Of a DNA stretch of 64,000 nucleotides, positions 46,101 to 57,713 are shown piece by piece. The DNA is taken from assembly GCA_029204225.1 (NCBI GenBank), contig CM055108.1, positions 26,031,303-26,095,302 on the forward strand, given 5' to 3'. The first letter of the stretch is position 1. Each line of letters starts with the position of its first letter. The notes under the pieces were generated by a model, which was not told the DNA's origin, searched no databases, and worked only from the letters and a program-made list of their open reading frames with translations. This DNA is from Diphasiastrum complanatum. Lineage: Eukaryota; Streptophyta; Lycopodiopsida; Lycopodiales; Lycopodiaceae. The position numbers were made by a program, and so were the translations under genes.

Positions 46101-48373
46101 ATTGTGAAACTGTTCAACCTAGCATTCATGATTTATATTTAGAAGCCTATGAAAAGTATTGTCATCAACAGGCCTTAGCCTTTAATCCTGTGATCAATGT
46201 TAATTTGAAGGTAGCTTGTAACTCTGTTTGCAAAACAATAACATATTGTCATTCTTTTTTTCAGTTGTATTTTGTTGCGGCAGGTGTGCAAACTCATATA
46301 ATCTCTTTTTTAGCCAGGTCACATCAATGATTTTGGGTGAACTTCCAGGAAGTGAGCCAGAGCAGGGTGTTCCATTAAAGGAACTGGGCCTGGTTCCAAG
46401 AAGTTCAAAATGCAGTTTCTGGATGTGCATAACATTCAAGAACTCAATTAACAAAGTTAGTTCATTAGCCAGTGTACACAGAAATGTCTTTCCTGCCTAT
46501 CGCTTAGAATAACCTTGGTAACCATTAGGAGTTTAGCAACATCCTGAAATGACAGCTTACATAATGTGTGCAAAGGGTGCATACACTTCTCCAACTAGAG
46601 GCCCATACAAGAAGCACACTGAATGTGGCACCCCTTTTTCTCGCACATAAGAGGTTGCCTCCAGAGGGCTATACATGTTGGACGTCGTTGTGTACCTCCA
46701 AGAATGTGGCAGTTACGTGGGAAGGTTGCATCGGGTTTTCCGGCCAGCAGTTTCCGGGTGCCCGATGGAGGAATCCTGTCACTCTCCAAGAAATCTCATT
46801 AACCATTTTCCTTCATTCTTTATTCTCCTTTTTCCATTCATTCTCCTTCTTTGTTTGTTCTTCGTTTTTCAATTTTCAAAATATAAATTTATTCTGATGG
46901 TTGTCACGACAGAAAGCTTTGTTATAATTCATAATGCAGGCTGAAGAAAGAAATTCTTTTTTTGAAAAATGGTAGGTGCCACCAAAAGAGCTTAACGAAC
47001 TGAATTTTCAACTGGCCAGCCAGTTTCAACGGTACTCATCCGGCTGTCTCTGGAGGTAAGTTACCTCTCAGAGTTGTTGCCTTAGCCACAGATATAACTT
47101 ATAAGGTCGCTTATCTATAACATTTCATTTAACACACTTGCGCACACACACACATATATATACATCTAGCCAACGAAAGCAGCTCTCGAGCGCAGAAGGT
47201 AACCAAGAGAGGGCCAAAAAGTAGCAATGTATTTGGTTAATCCACTCGCAGTGAACCCAACCTGTTTATGACTTCATGAAGTCCTGTCAATGCAGCATCT
47301 ACGTGGCAAGGCCTATGAGAGAGCTCATTAGCTATTGGGAAGAAACTGGAAAAGACCAACAGCAACAGGAATTGTGGTCGATCCAGCTAATTTAAATTGC
47401 TTTGTGACAACAAGAAGTTGCCGCAGATGAATTCTTACATCACCAGATGACCCATATTTTCCCTAATCTTCGTCCTTGTACGCCAAGGCAACACGCATGA
47501 GAATTCATGAGATTTTATCATGCTTTTAAAGGGAGGGCAAGTTTTTTGGGGCTAGTGACCTAATGTGCAATGGGCTAACTGCTAGTAGCATCCTCCCGTG
47601 CGTCCTTGCCAGGCACAAACAGGCTGCTTATTTTAGCCTTTCAAGCCCATCATAGCCAATTATCCCTTCACTTGTGAGCAAATCATCTTGCACATGCCAG
47701 CAGTTGATTCTACCGTAGACCTCTCAGCCTTCACCAGCATACAAAAGATTAAAAGACGTGACACTCAGATTCACTAATGCATATGAAAAATCAGGCTAAA
47801 GCTTATAAATCTTTCGAGCCTAAAAACAGCTTTTTGAAGTAAATCTTTTGAGTTTGATGAAGAAGCGAGTAGCCAAACCTGAACTGGTGACAGATCTGCA
47901 GCATCAAATGAAGAAATAGTGCTGTACTTGCTGAGGTGGCTGCAGAACTTTGCGTCGCTCAGGCAGCTCTGAATCTTGTCCCAATTGTTGCTATTCTCCA
48001 CCCTCCTTTGCAGCCAAGTGGAATAATCCCCCAACCTGTACTCCTTGTAACCTTTCCCAGCGAGCGCATGCCCGGCTCCCTTGTTAGTGACAATGAAGGC
48101 AAACACTGTAAAGGCAAGGAGCAAGACGATGAGCAGAAACATGACCAAGAGGTAGAGCCAGAGAAGCCATGCCACTCGGAAGCAAGAACCCACAAACCCA
48201 GCTATGGAAACTACAAGAATGAAGACGCCTATTATTATCACGGGCCACTGCAGGAACCGAACACAATCCGTGTTGTGCTTAGTAGCAAGCCATATACCCA
48301 CACCAATGATTGGCAAGGAAAGAACCAATGTGATGAAATTTATTATTCCTGTCAGCTGATTACTAATCTTCAT
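43186..48373 (-). CDS. Plant tetraspanin (TET family), two exons
   Basis: Exon 1 runs 48373-47879 (165 codons) and exon 2 43500-43186; the joined protein has 269 residues, usual for plant tetraspanins. Four membrane helices lie near residues 8-30, 43-66, 70-95 and 228-250. The large loop has the plant signature GCCKPPTACGY at the exon 2 start, CLSDAKFC, and CFSCNSCRAG. N181-A-T is a glycosylation sequon. The intron (donor CAG/GT, acceptor TTACAG/TC, phase 0) sits right before SGCCKPP, a position I recall from Arabidopsis TET genes. Tetraspanins organise plasma-membrane microdomains and extracellular-vesicle membranes. No stop or frameshift is seen, in contrast to all neighbours. The closest family member (TET3-like or another) cannot be settled by eye. 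Confidence 0.94.
43501..47878 (-). other. 4.4-kb intron of the tetraspanin gene
   Basis: Bounded by GT (47878-47877) and AG (43502-43501) on the minus strand. It holds a candidate MITE (44587-44771) but no recognisable retrotransposon. Small frames inside it (such as 45328-45753 plus) have no family features. CA/TA microsatellite near 47147-47165. Confidence 0.85.
44587..44771. mobile_element. Candidate MITE with terminal inverted repeats
   Basis: 185 bp with imperfect inverted ends: CCCGTTCCGAACATTCCG at the left and the complement of CCCATTCCGGAACAGAATGC at the right, both followed by TTCTGGAACG. The middle is AT-rich. A perfect 20-base palindrome (TTCTGGAACGCGTTCCAGAA, 44731-44750) lies in the right arm. 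No clear target duplication was found, so the superfamily is not assigned. Confidence 0.6.
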
Positions 48374-50410
48374 CTTGAACGCAACAAGCTATGCAAAAAT
48401 CCGCTACTTTTCTGTGTACAGAAGTCTGCCACCGAGAATATCACCACTCGGCAGAGGTTTGCAAAGAAACTAAGAGAGAGATCCCTCTCCTGCTACAAAG
48501 CTACAAACCACAGAAGGCAGAGATACCTTGAAAAAACTATAGTTCTGCAGCCTTCTGCTTTAGAAGCTCAGAGTGGGAAAACAAAGAGACAAGTAGATCT
48601 GTCATTGAGAGATAGCTGGAGCTTAAGAGTGAATGTCCAATATCCTCTCTTTTTTGTGGTTGTTCATACGTGAACTGTGGACTGTGGACTGTGGACTTGT
48701 TAAACGGTTGTTTGCTAAACAATCTTCCTGAGTAGAATACACAGTTAGAAGGATAGTCGAACAAAAGAATTGGGTAGTATAACCGTTTGAAGATAGAGCA
48801 GACTGCAGTCTAGCTTCCACAGCTACAAGGGGGCAGCTGCAGCTACACTGCGTGCAGAAACAGTAATATACTAAATCAAGGCATGAATCACGACGGATTC
48901 TTATCCAAAATTTGAACTACGAGGGGAAGAAATTGGAGATCTGATGAGATTAAGGACCTTTGACTTTGGAAGACCAGCCCAATCAAGACTAGCACCTGGA
49001 GAACCTTCATTGGTTCAAGATTTGATCCCATGACCAGTTGGTATGTTGTCAACTTTGGATAGATATTGGAGAAACAATGTTCATGACTTCAAAGGAAAAG
49101 GTTTTGCCAAATCTACTTAGGATTAGCTAACAAGGTGACAAGGAGTCATGAAGGCTTAAGAAAGAGACCTATATGGAGAATCGGCAAGTTTTTTCAAAAA
49201 TCAACATCATAAGATGTTGAAGATTTATTATGACGATTTCTTATGCAAGCATATATACCTTTTTATAAGTAAAAGTCTTCAAAGACTATAAACTTCTTTA
49301 AAATGCAAGTTTTTTGAGAATAACTTAAAAGAGGTTTCCCGAGCATTGCCTCTAACCTAACATATTGAGTCATTGACAATAGATGTTGAAAGTAGAGCTT
49401 GAGAGACAAGGTTTGCCAAAAACCTATAGGCTATAATCCATTGAAAAATGTTCACAAATTGTTTTATTCATGTATGGAGACAAAACATTTAGGTTTTAGT
49501 AACCTACATGTTTGAGCCCCTTATAGGTAGGCTATGAGCCTATTAAACTTCTAGATTTTTATTTTCATTTGAATCTTAATCAAATAAGTTTTCACCTTAG
49601 GATTTAGAAATCATTAGTTTGGCTCTAGGTTCTAGTACAATTTTTATGCCATTCTAGTCTCTTGTTGAACCAAAAAGAATATGCAAGTAGTTTTAGTTTG
49701 TTACTGAATTTTAATGTACAAACTACACATCATTTTGATATCAATAATTGCATCCTCTAAAGTTGGAATTTACATGAAACAGAGTTTGTTTTAAAATTTG
49801 TGGCTCCTATAGAAAAAATATCTAATTTTGAGCATTCTAAGCCAAAAGGTTTTTGAGCTGCTAAAAAGCCTATCAAAACAAAATTGAATTAGGCTGTAAA
49901 AAAGAATTTCAAGACTTTTTGGTACTTTTATTAGTCAAAAAGGTCAACAGGTAGTAGACCTTAGCAATGGAAAAACATTCGAATAAGTTGATTGACTTGA
50001 TTGTAAAGACAAAGAGTTGAATATCATGGATTCATAAGTTCAAAGATGAACAATCATGAGAAGCCTTGCTTCACATACCAATTTTGGGAAGACAGACTTA
50101 TGCAAAACCTTTTTTTATATATTTATGTACTTGATTACGACACTTTTATGATGGTGTATCTCTACCATTCTTAGCACCCCTCCTCTCAAGCAAATTTTTT
50201 GAAATATCACATCAACATTATGGGCTTATCTGTTTTTAAATTGGTTGGTGATTTCGGAGTTAAAGATTTTGGTTAGGCTTGTGAACAATTTTGAAACAAA
50301 TATTTCTTTCAGCATGCCACGTATTCTCAGACATCTAGAAAAAGGTGCCTATGCCTCACATTTCCTTCTGCTGCATTGCGTTTGCAGATCATGTTTCCTA
50401 TTGCATGTAA
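48374..50410. other. 5' flank of the tetraspanin gene, no gene
   Basis: The promoter and 5' UTR must lie in the first part on the minus strand, but no convincing TATA box or element could be picked out. The stretch 48670-48700 contains three copies of GTGGACT. The remainder is AT-rich DNA without a protein-like frame. Confidence 0.5.
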
Positions 50411-50497
50411 GAAAAGCCACTTCATGTATGTAAGAAGGCATAAATATCAGATAGGAAAAGCCACTTCATGTATATAAGAAGGCATAAATATCATAAA
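50411..50497 (+). repeat. 44-bp tandem duplication
   Basis: GAAAAGCCACTTCATGTAT starts at 50411 and again at 50455, the units differing by a base or two (TATG/TATA). It directly precedes the CT microsatellite. Confidence 0.85.

Positions 50498-50500
<3 letters not shown>

Positions 50501-50585
<85 letters not shown>
50501..50585 (+). repeat. (CT)42 microsatellite
   Basis: An uninterrupted CT run of 85 bases. Confidence 0.97.
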
Positions 50586-50587
<2 letters not shown>

Positions 50588-50649
50588 CTCACATTATCGC
50601 TATTTTTCATGTGAAACCTAAAAAACCCTAAAAAATAAAAAATGAGCAC

Positions 50650-50696
50650 CTCTCTCTCTCTCCCTCCCTCCCTCCCTCCCTCCTCCCTCCCTCCCT

Positions 50697-50761
<65 letters not shown>
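50650..50761 (+). repeat. Compound (CT)n(CCCT)n(CT)n microsatellite
   Basis: CT units, then CCCT units (50661-50704, with one CCT-length irregularity), then about 29 CT units. It is 65 bases from the previous CT run. Confidence 0.95.
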
Positions 50762-50763
<2 letters not shown>

Positions 50764-52903
50764 GCGATCCTAAAGCGCAACCTCCTCTCTCCATTTTATA
50801 CCTTCTCTCTTTTTAGAAACTTATCTTTCTAGGAATTTCGACAGACACATGCTCTAGAAAGTTCTAAATGCACATGTCATTTTCAACCCATTTTCACTGC
50901 ACTTCAAATGCTTTTCAAATGCCCTTCAATGATGTTCTAGGGCAAAGGTGGACCAATGAGAATCTCCAAATCCCATTTTGTATAAATGGGGTGACATTCT
51001 CAAATAGGAAGAAGTTGTTTCTAGTGCTACAGATGGATTACTCCTAAACAGAATACAGCTACAAGTTTTTCTACATGATACTCTAGCAATTTAATATATG
51101 TGCCACAAATACTCCTTAGAAGAAAAAATATTAGCTTGTTTGAAAGCAACCCATCTATTTTTTCATATCTATTTTTTCTAACTTAATTACGATTCATGTT
51201 GAAGGGAGGATATATAAGTACAAATTTATCATCTTCACTCAACGCTGGCAACGTTTTGAGCATAAAATTTCTTCCTTTTTGAACTAAACCAGTCCTTTTA
51301 TACTTTTAAAGCCCTTGATTACAAGTAAAAGGTCTTTTCCTAACTTTTACAATTCTTGATACTGTTGTAAACGGATACTAAACCTGGAAGTATTGTATTA
51401 ATATTGATGGTTATGCTCACCAAGTATAAAGCAGTTGTCTGAAGCAAGACATATTGTTAAAAGGCTGTAGTAGAGTTTGATTCTTGCACAAACAAGTGTG
51501 AAGTATTGTTTTTGGAAATGTAAAAATGCTTAATTTATCATTGATAAAAGGTTGTGTGTCATACTTGATAAAGTTAAAATCGCTTTTAGAATCAAAGAAT
51601 TTTTTTGAACATCTCACTAAACAGGAGTGCTCGGCAAACCTCTTTCGAGTTATCCTCAAAAACCTGCATTTTACAGAACTTCTCAGTTTTTTGAAGACTT
51701 TTGCTTAAAGGTATATATGGTTGTTTAAAAAACCTTCATACATGTTATGATGCCAGTTTTTGAGAAAACTTGCCAGTTCCATTCCTATAGTGTGCTAGTT
51801 TTCTTGAGCACTGCTAAGCAGTACAAACCAAACTGCACAACAAGTTCGTTTGTATCTTTACTAGCTAGAAATATATACAAAAAACTAATGCTTGGTAGTG
51901 TTGTTATCACAGCTCCTGATTCATGACATAAGTCAACCCGGAGAACTAATAATGACAACTTATATAGTAAATAGCTAGTATGGAAGTATTCCCTAGCGTT
52001 ATTGTAACTTATTTTGGCATTTGTTATCGAGCAAAGCTATGTTGAAGGATTGAAAAGTATGGTCTCAACTTGTCAAGGGGGATTACATGTTGCTCTTGTA
52101 TTGCCTTAAGTATTTTTATCTTTCCCTGCACCCTTGAGTTGTAAACCCAACTACCCTCTGGCTAGGGTAGTATCATACTTTTCTTGTAATAACATTTCCT
52201 TATTTGATATCTTGTTTTTCTTTTCTCAAGTATGGAGAAGTGATGCTATTTTATTGGGTTATGGTGACCCACTTCTTGCACCTATACCTTTCATCCAAAC
52301 TATTATTTGTTGTATGAAAAAAGCAAAGACCATTCATGAGTTTATTATTGATATTGATCATTCCACTTGTGCCTCTATTGAAGTCAATGATAGGGTAATA
52401 TGTCTCACTAATTTAATGGCTATTGGTAAACCTTTTTATGAAATGGGTGTGTAAACGAAATCCTCTTGACCTTTTCAAAAAAAAAAACCATGATTCACCT
52501 AGTATTGTAGAAAATTGTCATTGTATAGTTTTGGGTGACACATGGCCTAATTCTTCGCCACATAGTATCTAGACACAAGATCGCCATGGACTTGTCATGC
52601 TAAATCACCAATGGTTACACTGTGCACAATCTGTTTCCCAATTGACTACTAGATTTACAAGATTTTCTAATCAGAACATCCCGTTGTTTACTAAAAATAG
52701 CAGTTTTTTGTCGAAAATGAGCCTAACTTGCATTTCGGCTGAAATTTCCCTGGACAGATTTGATCATGTGCTGAAGCAACAGAGGACAACAATGACAAGG
52801 ACAATGACTGCTCAAAATAGCAGAATGGCTCTTTACAGACCATTCGGAATACCTCTGGGCATTTGTACAAGGAAGATGGGAGAGGGTGAGTAGGGCTGGG
52901 ATT
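50762..52903. other. Interval without a recognised gene
   Basis: AT-rich. A 106-codon plus frame at 52134-52454 (YGDPLLAPIPFIQTIICCMK) has no known motif and no neighbours to support it. No repeats of note. Confidence 0.45.
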
Positions 52904-52963
52904 TTCACACTAGTTTTGTACAAGGCACAACAATTCACACTAGTTTTGTACAAGGCACAACAA
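52904..52963 (+). repeat. 30-bp tandem duplication
   Basis: TTCACACTAGTTTTGTACAA starts at 52904 and 52934, each unit ending GGCACAACAA. A third partial copy (TTATACAAGGC) follows. Confidence 0.9.
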
Positions 52964-52989
52964 TTTATACAAGGCGGGATTTATTGTAT

Positions 52990-53880
52990 ACAGGGTGTCA
53001 CAGATACTTGCTAACCTACCTAGCCAGTTGCTACCTATTCTGGAAGCTATCACCTACCTATGCTAAGGGGCTGGGACAACTTCCTAATTTAACCAGGTTG
53101 ATCTACAATTAAATCTGATCTAACTTATCTAAATCACCTAAACCTTCTACCCTAGGCTAATCCAAGCTAATCTACTCTACTGGCTAACCTAGCATTCTAT
53201 CTGGGCTATCTAACTATCTACCTTAGTTTACATCTACCCTAGGGGTCGGTCCATTCTAAGATCTTCTAGGCTAACTATCTGTTTCGACCTAATCTAAATG
53301 TTACCTAGACTGACTAAGCTAACTACTCTTGACTACCTAGACTAAACTAAGATTAATTAACTAAGAGAATCATACTTGATCTAACTTACATTTCTAAATC
53401 TATTTAAGGGTCTCAGTTGGTAACTACCTTAATCTACGGATCGCGATCTGTTACTTTAAAACTAACTAATCTAGAACTTATGCTAACAGGTGGGGTCTTC
53501 TAAGTCTAACTGGATTTCTTAGATTTACTCTAGCTATTTGAATGGGGTCATTTAATGGAAACACTATCTTCGTAGGACATTCTAACAGATTTAACCGAAC
53601 AGAGACTATCTAAGCGAGCTAGTCTGCCTACTTGATCTTTCTAAATTAAAATCACCTAGTAAATGGCTGATCTAACCAGCTAAATTGTACTGATCTAATC
53701 TAACTTTCTGATCTAGCTATCCAATTTATCTAGCTATTCTAAATTGAAGCAGAACACTAAGGATCTAACTTCTAACTCCTATGGATCTAGATCTAAACTA
53801 CTACCAAGATTTAATTAAAATTTCAAAACCTATCTAACTGACGAGCATCTAATCCTACAAGCTACTCCTACCTAGACTAT
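52990..53880 (+). repeat. CTA/CTAA-rich low-complexity tract
   Basis: About 0.9 kb dominated by words such as ACCTA, CTAACT, ATCTA and GCTAA, without a fixed period. It follows the gypsy integrase tail on the minus strand, so it is probably the 3' untranslated region or LTR of that element. It is not a telomeric TTTAGGG array. Confidence 0.6.
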
Positions 53881-54046
53881 CTAACGGGGTGTTGACGGTT
53901 CATCTTAAACTGAAGAAGATGATGTGGATGGTGGTTCTGGCACATCTCCAAGTTCAACATCAGCAGAATAGTAGTGACGCAACCTGTTGTCATTAATGGG
54001 GACCGTCCGACGCTATTTTCACCTGATTGTGTAGGGTTGAAAATCT
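53881..54046 (-). pseudogene. Gypsy integrase C-terminal tail (element I)
   Basis: In one minus-strand frame it reads VPINDNRLRHYYSADVELGD and VPEPPSTSSSSV before a stop. This is the last block of gypsy integrases (PINGxRLxxYY); element J has TPINGSRLHKYWPP at the same place. Upstream sequence is replaced by the LTR of element K at 54047. Confidence 0.75.
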
Positions 54047-54256
54047 TGCGTAGTATAGCCCTCCCGCCTGTCAACAAGGGTTAGTTCACTGGATAGGTAC
54101 CTAACTATGCATAGATGCTACTTTTAGTTAGTTTTCTACTTTTTGTCTAACTCTACCTACCCTAACACTGCTCACACTAACTCTACTTCCCTAACTAACT
54201 TCATCATGATTGTTGGTGAAGAGAAAGGATAGAATAGAAGAGGAAGAAGAAGGAGA

Positions 54257-54287
<31 letters not shown>

Positions 54288-54858
54288 TGAAATGAAGGTT
54301 ATCTCAAATGCTCAATTTCATTGCTTACAGAAAAACCTTAACTAGCATAAACAAAAAAGCATGGAAAAAGGAAATAACAAGCAACCACAACAATAGCATA
54401 AGCAAGAGTGATTAGCAAATGAGGATGCTTGAGCTCTCAAAATGATAGAGACTCCTCCTCTCTATTAAGCATGAAAATAGAGTACAAATGGTGCCTTTTT
54501 ATAAAGTGGGGAAGGCCCTTGCCCCAAAATCCTATTGGCTAATATTTACACTGATCCTATCCATTCATCTTGCACCCAACTTGATCCAAGGGTCCACAAA
54601 AGGTACATTGAAATTCACAAGGTTCATGTGAGTCCCAATTTGGACCCAACTCTAAAAAGTAATCTCTAAGTTTAAAAATGACTTTGGGCCTCTAGTTTTA
54701 TTTTGATTCAAAGGCCCAAGTCTATTTTATTTTATTACAGCTTAAGCTTGCGTGCTCATTGGGCCATGGGCTTATGCGCGCACAGGATGCCATGCCCTCG
54801 CAACACATTTTATTAGTTGATTTTATTTATTTACAATTCGTTGGGAATATCCCCAACA
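54047..54858 (-). repeat. 3' LTR of element K
   Basis: On the plus strand it starts TGCGTAGTATAGCCC and ends ATATCCCCAACA, parallel to TGTAGTCG...GTAGTATAGGGG and ATACCCACAACA of element L. It contains a short GA run (54263-54288). TATAAAAAGG on the minus strand (54494-54503) is a good TATA box. The internal text TGCTCATTGGG...GGGCTTA-GCGC-CAGGA is shared with L. Confidence 0.8.
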
Positions 54859-54875
54859 AGACCCACGCCCTGACG

Positions 54876-54897
54876 TAGTGACGGTCCCTCGGCACTA
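54876..54897. other. Hairpin 17 bases inside the LTR of element K
   Basis: TAGTGAC, 8-base loop GGTCCCTC, GGCACTA: a 7-bp stem with one mismatch. Sequence and distance from the LTR match the hairpin at 24939-24960. Confidence 0.72.
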
Positions 54898-54904
54898 TGT
54901 TGAT

Positions 54905-57713
54905 TCAGTAAAGAGTCTGCTTGGCCCGCCTTTGTTGGATCAGGTAGCCCGTGACGTCTTCCATAAAGTTGAGGCGGTCCAGTTTCTTCAAGTCCTTGGG
55001 CATGTGAAGGGACTTGTGGACTCCTGTTAGCCAGTCTTGGTTGACCCACGCTTGGAATCTGCGTGTCCATGGATCGCCAAGAAGGGCAGCTCAGTAATAC
55101 ACACGAGCGACTGGCAGTTGTTCGTGTGCATGGCAGGAAGTGTGCGTTCACCCATAATTGTTGCGAACTTGTCACATAGGCCTTGATGGCCGCAGGGTCT
55201 CTTTCAAATAGCTGTTGACGCCACTCTAGTTGTGGGTGGAGGGCGAGTAATGCTTGCAGCTCCTTGCCCTTTATTGTCTGAGCTAAAAACCGCCTCTTGA
55301 AAACTCGTGGGGATACTTTGATAGGCCACGGACTTTGACCTTCAGAAGGCCCGACTGGCAGATATCGTGCGCGAACCGCTGGATGATGTTGCTTGTCCTT
55401 CCTCTTGGCTTTGGCTGGTACCTGCGCCTTGGCCTTGGTCTCGCATCTTAGTACCCGTATCTGTTGGTCCTTGGTCTTGGCCTTCGGAGCCTTGATCTTG
55501 ACTAACCCCCCCGGCTGCTTGTTGGCTTTGGTCTTGGCTCGTACTGGCCTGTGCAGCGTCAAAAACAGGTGGCGGTGGAATTACTACAGGAGTGGGCTGG
55601 GCCTTCTTCTCCATGTACTTTTGGCAAGCCTTGAGGGCTTGTTTGGCCTGGGCGAGCTTGTGAGTTGCGCTTGTCCGATATTTATCGAACTCTGCCTAGT
55701 AGCTGTTTAATGTCTGGCTATATACTTGCACCTGACACCTAAAGAGATTCATCTCTGATTCAAATGAGCTTTTCACTTTGTAGGGCTTTGACTTCTGCCC
55801 CCAGGCGCGTATTCTCTACTTCGTAAATCTGTAGTTGCGCCTGGAGTGGAGCAAATCATTGGGACGCTTCGGTTTGAAGCTCACACACCTTTGTGGAGGC
55901 CTCTGTCAATGCTTTGGAGAGGCTCTGGATGTAAAGATTGTGCCCCTCCTCCTTTTGCTGCAGCTTGGCATTCTCCCGGTGCCCTTCTTGTTCATGTTGT
56001 TGAGCTAGAATCAGCTCGTGCTACAACTCCGTGAGTTTCGCTCGCAGTTGTGTGTTGCTTGTTGCCAAGTGTAGTACCCTGCTTTCCAAAATAGCCTTGG
56101 CTGCTACCGCCTCCAGGATGTATTTTTCCAGAGTCTAGTACGTCGTTGGTAAGTCAGTGGGAGTAGTCGGTACACTAGCACTGATAGGGGCTTGCGTGGT
56201 ATCGGCCCCGACGACTTGTGGAGCTCCATCTTCATTGTCTTCAATGAGGTTCTCGTTGGACCTGATGTCATCTGGGGCGGTGGGATTAGCCCGATCTGGT
56301 GATGGTATGAAAATGGTTTGAACAAATACGTCATCAGGCGACGGTTGGTTGCCCTCGACAACTTTTGGTGGCGAAACAGGTGGGGTGCTAGAAGCAACAG
56401 TGAAAAAGAGGTGAGGACGGTTTGTCCAAATGAGAGGATGGAAATTGAAGTGTGGTGTGGAGCACAGAAGGCGAGGATGGAGCGGAAATGGGCTAGCATG
56501 CGGGTGAAAAATTAATGACTTGCCTCCACACCAGAGTGTCGGGAGACAACTGAGAATCAGATGGATTAAACGTGAGGGGAGCAACGGTAGTGGCACGAAA
56601 GATGGAGGATGCGATGGTGATGGACAAAGTAGTGGATAATGGAATAGAAATGGGAGTGGTATCGACGGAGGAAACAAGGATGGGAACAGAAATAGTCATG
56701 GATGGAACAAAAAGAGGGGTAGTGACAACAGAGATAGGAGTGGAAGGTTGCACAAAAGAAGAAGTGGCAGTGGTTGATGGAGTGATTAGTGCGATGGTGG
56801 TTGTGCGTCTTTGGGTAGTAGGTGGAGATGAAGATGAAGAGGCAACGCCAGGCACTCGTTTGCTAGTCGTTGTGTCAGTAACTGTAGGTTGGGAGGAGGT
56901 GGATGCTTGAGATGGCAAATAGAGGGTAGTCTGCGGCATGGTGGAAGAAAGAAGACTGGAACGATGAAAACCATGCACTTTCGCCTCGAGAAGTGCACAG
57001 GCGAAGTTACACAGTAGGGGGCCTACGGCGATACGATCACAGTTGTTGGGCTTGATGGAGATGGTTAGTTCACGAATAAGGAAGCTACGCCAGTTGTATG
57101 GCACAACTGAGGGGCCAGGGAATTTCAGAAAGGATTTCACTATCTGACTCAACAATGTGGACTGGATTCTGTCCTTGCAAAATGTTGAAACAACTAGAAA
57201 GTTGTTCAACAGATGCACAGCCTCCTGTATGATTGGTTCCGTGATAGCATCTATTAGGTAATCGTTGTTAGTCTGGATGGGGATCTTTGAAGTGGTTTTG
57301 GCAATGAAAGGTTTAATCAGGGCTTTTGCCTGACGGTGGGAGATGGACTGACGGTCGCCAGACATAATGCCAATGGTGACCATCGAGTTTGAAGTAATCC
57401 TGACATTGTACGTGGTAACTTGGTACATGAAGTAAAAGCGTGCTTTCGGCACTTCCCAGATAGTGTAAGCGTGTAGGGCGAGGCCCATGTTTATGTCAGA
57501 ATTGAAAAGCACTGGGTAAAAACTCATTGCCTCAAGAAGTGGGCCGACTGTCTATAGTCGGGTAAAAACCCATTGCCTCAAGAAGTGGGCTGGCTGTCTG
57601 TAGCCAGGGTTGGATCAGAGCATTAGAGGGTAAGGGCCAAATCTATGTGACGCCAGAGATTTCATGCTGGATCACCTGCTTGGTGCCAGAGTCTTCAGAG
57701 GATGAGGAGGCCA
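54905..57713 (-). pseudogene. Long unknown protein of element K (about 2.8 kb)
   Basis: It starts at the ATG at 57713 (MASSSSEDSGTKQVIQHEIS). The 344-codon stretch at 56493-57527 contains LALHAYTIWEVPKARFYFMY, VRITSNSMVTIGIMSGDRQS and PYNWRSFLIRELTISIKPNN, then a Ser/Thr/Pro-rich region. A Gln/Glu/Leu-rich probable coiled coil follows near 55.7-56.1 kb (LQQKEEGHNLYIQSLSKALT). The C-terminal block (TIKGKELQALLALHPQLEWR, LLGDPWTRRFQAWVNQDW) ends at a TGA at 54905. A 46-bp duplication at 57514-57605 shifts the frame, and other stops occur. No known domain was recognised. Confidence 0.6.
57514..57605 (+). repeat. 46-bp tandem duplication within the element K ORF
   Basis: GGGTAAAAACTCATTGCCTC at 57514 and GGGTAAAAACCCATTGCCTC at 57560, each followed by AAGAAGTGGGC. 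A 46-base insertion is not a multiple of three, so it breaks the reading frame between the N-terminal part and the main block. Confidence 0.9.

Larger units (their letters stand above)
54047..57713 (-). mobile_element. Non-autonomous element K with long unknown ORF
   Basis: The left LTR (54047-54858) is followed on the minus strand by a 2.8-kb region that encodes one broken long protein and no protease, RT or integrase. The LTR end and the first 40 internal bases are related to element L, including a conserved hairpin. The right LTR and primer site were not found; sequence after the ATG at 57713 passes into the 3' region of element J. The element is therefore truncated on its 5' side. Confidence 0.78.

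Noticed and set aside
47936-48673. 245-codon plus-strand frame opposite tetraspanin exon 1
   Set aside because: It is the antisense shadow of the coding exon; the minus strand clearly encodes the tetraspanin helices.
50491-50763. Minus-strand Arg-Glu frame over the CT microsatellite
   Set aside because: Translation of (GA)n on the opposite strand, not a gene.
52134-52454. 106-codon plus-strand frame
   Set aside because: No recognisable motif and no neighbouring element parts; kept only as a note in the interval entry.
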